A DNA stretch of 64,000 bases from Bacilli bacterium. Its GTDB lineage: Bacteria; Bacillota_I; Bacilli_A; RF39; UBA660. Made by a program: the position numbers and the translations under genes. Location: the NCBI GenBank assembly GCA_017627015.1, contig JAGAHP010000040.1, forward strand, positions 1 to 64,000. Direction: 5' to 3'. Under the pieces are notes generated by a model, which saw only the letters and a program-made list of their open reading frames with translations, was not told the origin of the DNA and ran no database searches. Below, piece by piece: positions 62,256 through 64,000 of this stretch (position 1 is the first letter of the stretch; every line of letters begins with the position of its first letter).

Positions 62256-62882
62256 ATGAAAAAAATATTAATATATGGTGATTCTAATGTTTGGGGAGAT
62301 AATTTTATAACAGGAATAAGAATTCCAGATGATAAGCAATGGGTTAATATTTTACAAGAAAAAGTAAAAGATGATTATAAATTATTACAAGAAGGTTTAC
62401 CTGGTAGACTTGCAGGTTCAGATGAAAAAGATAAAGTATATAAAAATGGTAAAGATACATTTATAAGTACATTTAGAACAAACGCACCAGTAGATAAATT
62501 AATAATTGCATTAGGAACAAATGATTTACAATTCAAATATAATAAAACTGGTAAAGATATTATTAATGATTTATTATGGTATAAAAAAGTTCTAGAAAAA
62601 ATGATTGAGGATGAAGATGATAAGAAAAAATACTTTGTAAATAATAAATTACCAGAAATAATATATATATTACCAAGTAATTTTGATTATAAAGAGAATG
62701 CAAGTGTAATATTTGATGAAGAAAAAGAAAATGAAAGACAAAATATAATTAAATATTTTGTTGATAATAATATTAAAAATATATATTTTAATGATATAGA
62801 TTTATTTGAAGATGGAATTCATTTTAACTATGAAGGACATAAAAAAATGGCAGATAGGGTGTTTGGAGAGTTATATGAGTAA
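62256..62882 (+). CDS. SGNH/GDSL hydrolase
   Basis: 208 residues. Block I ILIYGDSNVWG with nucleophile Ser 10, block III ALGTND and block V DGIHFNYEGH with the Asp-x-x-His pair give the full triad. No signal peptide, so an intracellular esterase or acyl-hydrolase; substrate unknown. AGGAGG SD. Overlaps the acyltransferase gene by eight bases, suggesting the two work on the same acyl chains. Confidence 0.85.
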   Translation: MKKILIYGDSNVWGDNFITGIRIPDDKQWVNILQEKVKDDYKLLQEGLPGRLAGSDEKDKVYKNGKDTFISTFRTNAPVDKLIIALGTNDLQFKYNKTGKDIINDLLWYKKVLEKMIEDEDDKKKYFVNNKLPEIIYILPSNFDYKENASVIFDEEKENERQNIIKYFVDNNIKNIYFNDIDLFEDGIHFNYEGHKKMADRVFGELYE

Positions 62883-63690
62883 ATTAGAAGAATTAAAGAA
62901 ATTAAAAGAACAATTACAATTAGAAATAGTAGGTAAGAATAATATTCCGAGTGATGCACCATCAGTAATAATATCTAATCATAATAGATTGATGGATATA
63001 TTTTATTTACCATTTGCGTTTGATGAAGATATTATTAGTTTAGTATCCGCAAGACTAGTATATAAGCAAGATCTAGATAGACTAAGTTATATTAATAAAT
63101 ATCTTAATGCATTTCCTATAGAGGCACACGGAGGAAAAACATATTCTGATTTGTGTTTAGAAAATGCTTCTTGTTTGTTAAAAAATAATGTTAGTTTAAG
63201 TATATGGCCTGAGGGAGCATATATAGATGATATTGCGCATGTATATAAAGGTAGAACAGGAGGAGCTAGAATACTATTTAATGCTTTAGGAAATAAATGT
63301 TATGCTTATTTTTTACCAGTATCAATTAATATAGATTCAGAAGATGAATTGGATTCATATATACCTAATAAAACTGATAAAGTAAAAATTACTATTAATG
63401 AACCTATATTGCCAGATGATTATTATTATGATTATAGTAATTGCTGTTCAAAAGAAGAAAGAAATAGTATTTTACATGAAATAACTACTGAAGGAATGAA
63501 AAGTATAGCTAAATCCTTAAATAGAGAATATGTAGATGAATATATAGAATTATATCCAAAAGGAAATGTAATATTTTCTGATGGAACAACTATTAAAACT
63601 GAATATGCACAAAATAAAGCATGTAAAGATGTATATAATAATGAATTAAAAGAATTATCTAAAAAATTAGTAAACTCTATTCAAAAATAA
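62875..63690 (+). CDS. PlsC-like acyltransferase
   Basis: 271 residues. The HX4D motif appears as SNHNRLMDIFYLP near residue 35 and the second block as WPEGAY near 113; GRTGGARI follows. This fits 1-acyl-glycerol-3-phosphate acyltransferase-like enzymes, with a long C-terminal extension. Start ATG 62875 follows GGAGAG; the frame from 62806 lies in the SGNH gene. Coupled to the SGNH hydrolase upstream. The precise acceptor is not determined. Confidence 0.78.
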   Translation: MSKLEELKKLKEQLQLEIVGKNNIPSDAPSVIISNHNRLMDIFYLPFAFDEDIISLVSARLVYKQDLDRLSYINKYLNAFPIEAHGGKTYSDLCLENASCLLKNNVSLSIWPEGAYIDDIAHVYKGRTGGARILFNALGNKCYAYFLPVSINIDSEDELDSYIPNKTDKVKITINEPILPDDYYYDYSNCCSKEERNSILHEITTEGMKSIAKSLNREYVDEYIELYPKGNVIFSDGTTIKTEYAQNKACKDVYNNELKELSKKLVNSIQK

Positions 63691-63727
63691 ATAAATATAG
63701 TATAGAATATATCGAAAAGGTGATTTT

Positions 63728-64000
63728 ATGATTATTGTGATAACTGGACCAACTGCGGTTGGTAAAACTAAATTAAGTATAGAACTTGCTAAAAAATATA
63801 ATGCTGAAATAATAAATTATGATTCAGTACAAATATATAGAGAAATGGATATAGCATCTGCTAAAGTTACAAAAGAAGAAGCAGAAGGTATTCCTCATCA
63901 CTTGATAGATATAAAGAATTATGATGAAGATTATTCTGTATATGATTATCAAATAGATGCTAGAAATAAGATTAAAGAACTTGAAGAAAAGGGTAAAAAT
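63728..64000 (+). CDS. miaA: tRNA dimethylallyltransferase, 5' part
   Basis: The first 91 codons are in the window; the gene runs off the right edge. The P-loop [36 protein letters not shown] and GIPHHLIDI identify MiaA, which adds an isopentenyl group to A37 of tRNAs reading UNN codons. AAAGGTGAT SD before ATG 63728. The mutL-miaA neighbourhood is common in bacteria. Confidence 0.93.
   Translation, partial: MIIVITGPTAVGKTKLSIELAKKYNAEIINYDSVQIYREMDIASAKVTKEEAEGIPHHLIDIKNYDEDYSVYDYQIDARNKIKELEEKGKN

Overview
The window reads as chromosome from an uncultured, very AT-rich (by eye about a quarter to 30% G+C), endospore-forming member of the Bacilli, probably one of the small-genome gut lineages near Erysipelotrichales/RF39. 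The reasons are: spoIIGA-sigE with a Spo0A-like box, spoVB and a YjcZ-like peptide; Gram-positive replication genes (dnaB-dnaI, a DnaE-type polymerase, holA); a T-box before thrS; divergent lexA and tkt-yneF synteny as in Bacillus; and MraZ. UGA is an ordinary stop (for example sigE's neighbour spoIIGA, rsmH and dtd end in TGA), so this is not a code-4 mollicute. No rRNA, tRNA, CRISPR array or transposase was seen.

Layout. 1-3 kb: tail of an upstream gene, two small unknown genes, holA and two tandem mini-kinases. 3-10 kb: GH5 glycosidase, gpmA, cysteine desulfurase plus TtcA-like tRNA thiolase, GDPD, a bactofilin-like exported membrane protein, a zinc-macro-domain protein and rsmD. 10-20 kb: spoIIGA-sigE, a fused ABC exporter, lspA-rluD-rhomboid, an OFA-type MFS transporter, rnhC, cvpA, def and a YjcZ-like peptide. 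20-24 kb: ftsW, comEA, comEC. 23.6-26.9 kb: an accessory patch next to comEC with two unrelated-looking Cys-His-Asp (transglutaminase/papain-fold) proteins, a possible small structured RNA, a membrane XRE regulator and two broken comEC fragments. 27-30.3 kb: lexA with a divergent SOS-controlled 47-residue membrane peptide, then tkt and yneF. 30-41 kb: dnaB-dnaI, T-box-thrS, rpmB, dnaE, pyk and three unknown genes. 41-48 kb: cdsA-rseP-fmt and a short mraZ-rsmH-ftsL-PBP cluster. 47-59 kb: tgt, a Nudix enzyme, a TIGR04086-like protein, DUF421, spoVB, secDF, rel, dtd, an AI-2E family permease, tmcAL. 59-64 kb: mutL, a short tpiA, an SGNH hydrolase, a PlsC-like acyltransferase and the start of miaA.

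Most genes form short head-to-tail operons with overlaps of 4-30 bases and an SD that is typically AGGTGAT 4-5 bases before the start codon. For that reason many starts were moved downstream of the longest open frame, where the apparent GTG or TTG start is itself part of the SD. Hairpin terminators are compact, often contain the stop codon, and several serve two convergent genes. Many promoters are extended -10 boxes (TGATATAAT) placed directly after a terminator T-run.

The strongest candidates for new biology are: (1) the LexA-boxed 47-residue membrane peptide divergent from lexA, a minimal YneA/SosA-type division inhibitor candidate; (2) the comEC-scar island carrying paired Cys-His-Asp proteins; (3) tandem mini-kinases; (4) a Rel protein whose hydrolase site is degraded; (5) a macro domain lacking its NAAN motif; and (6) a possible riboregulator at 25.87-25.99 kb.
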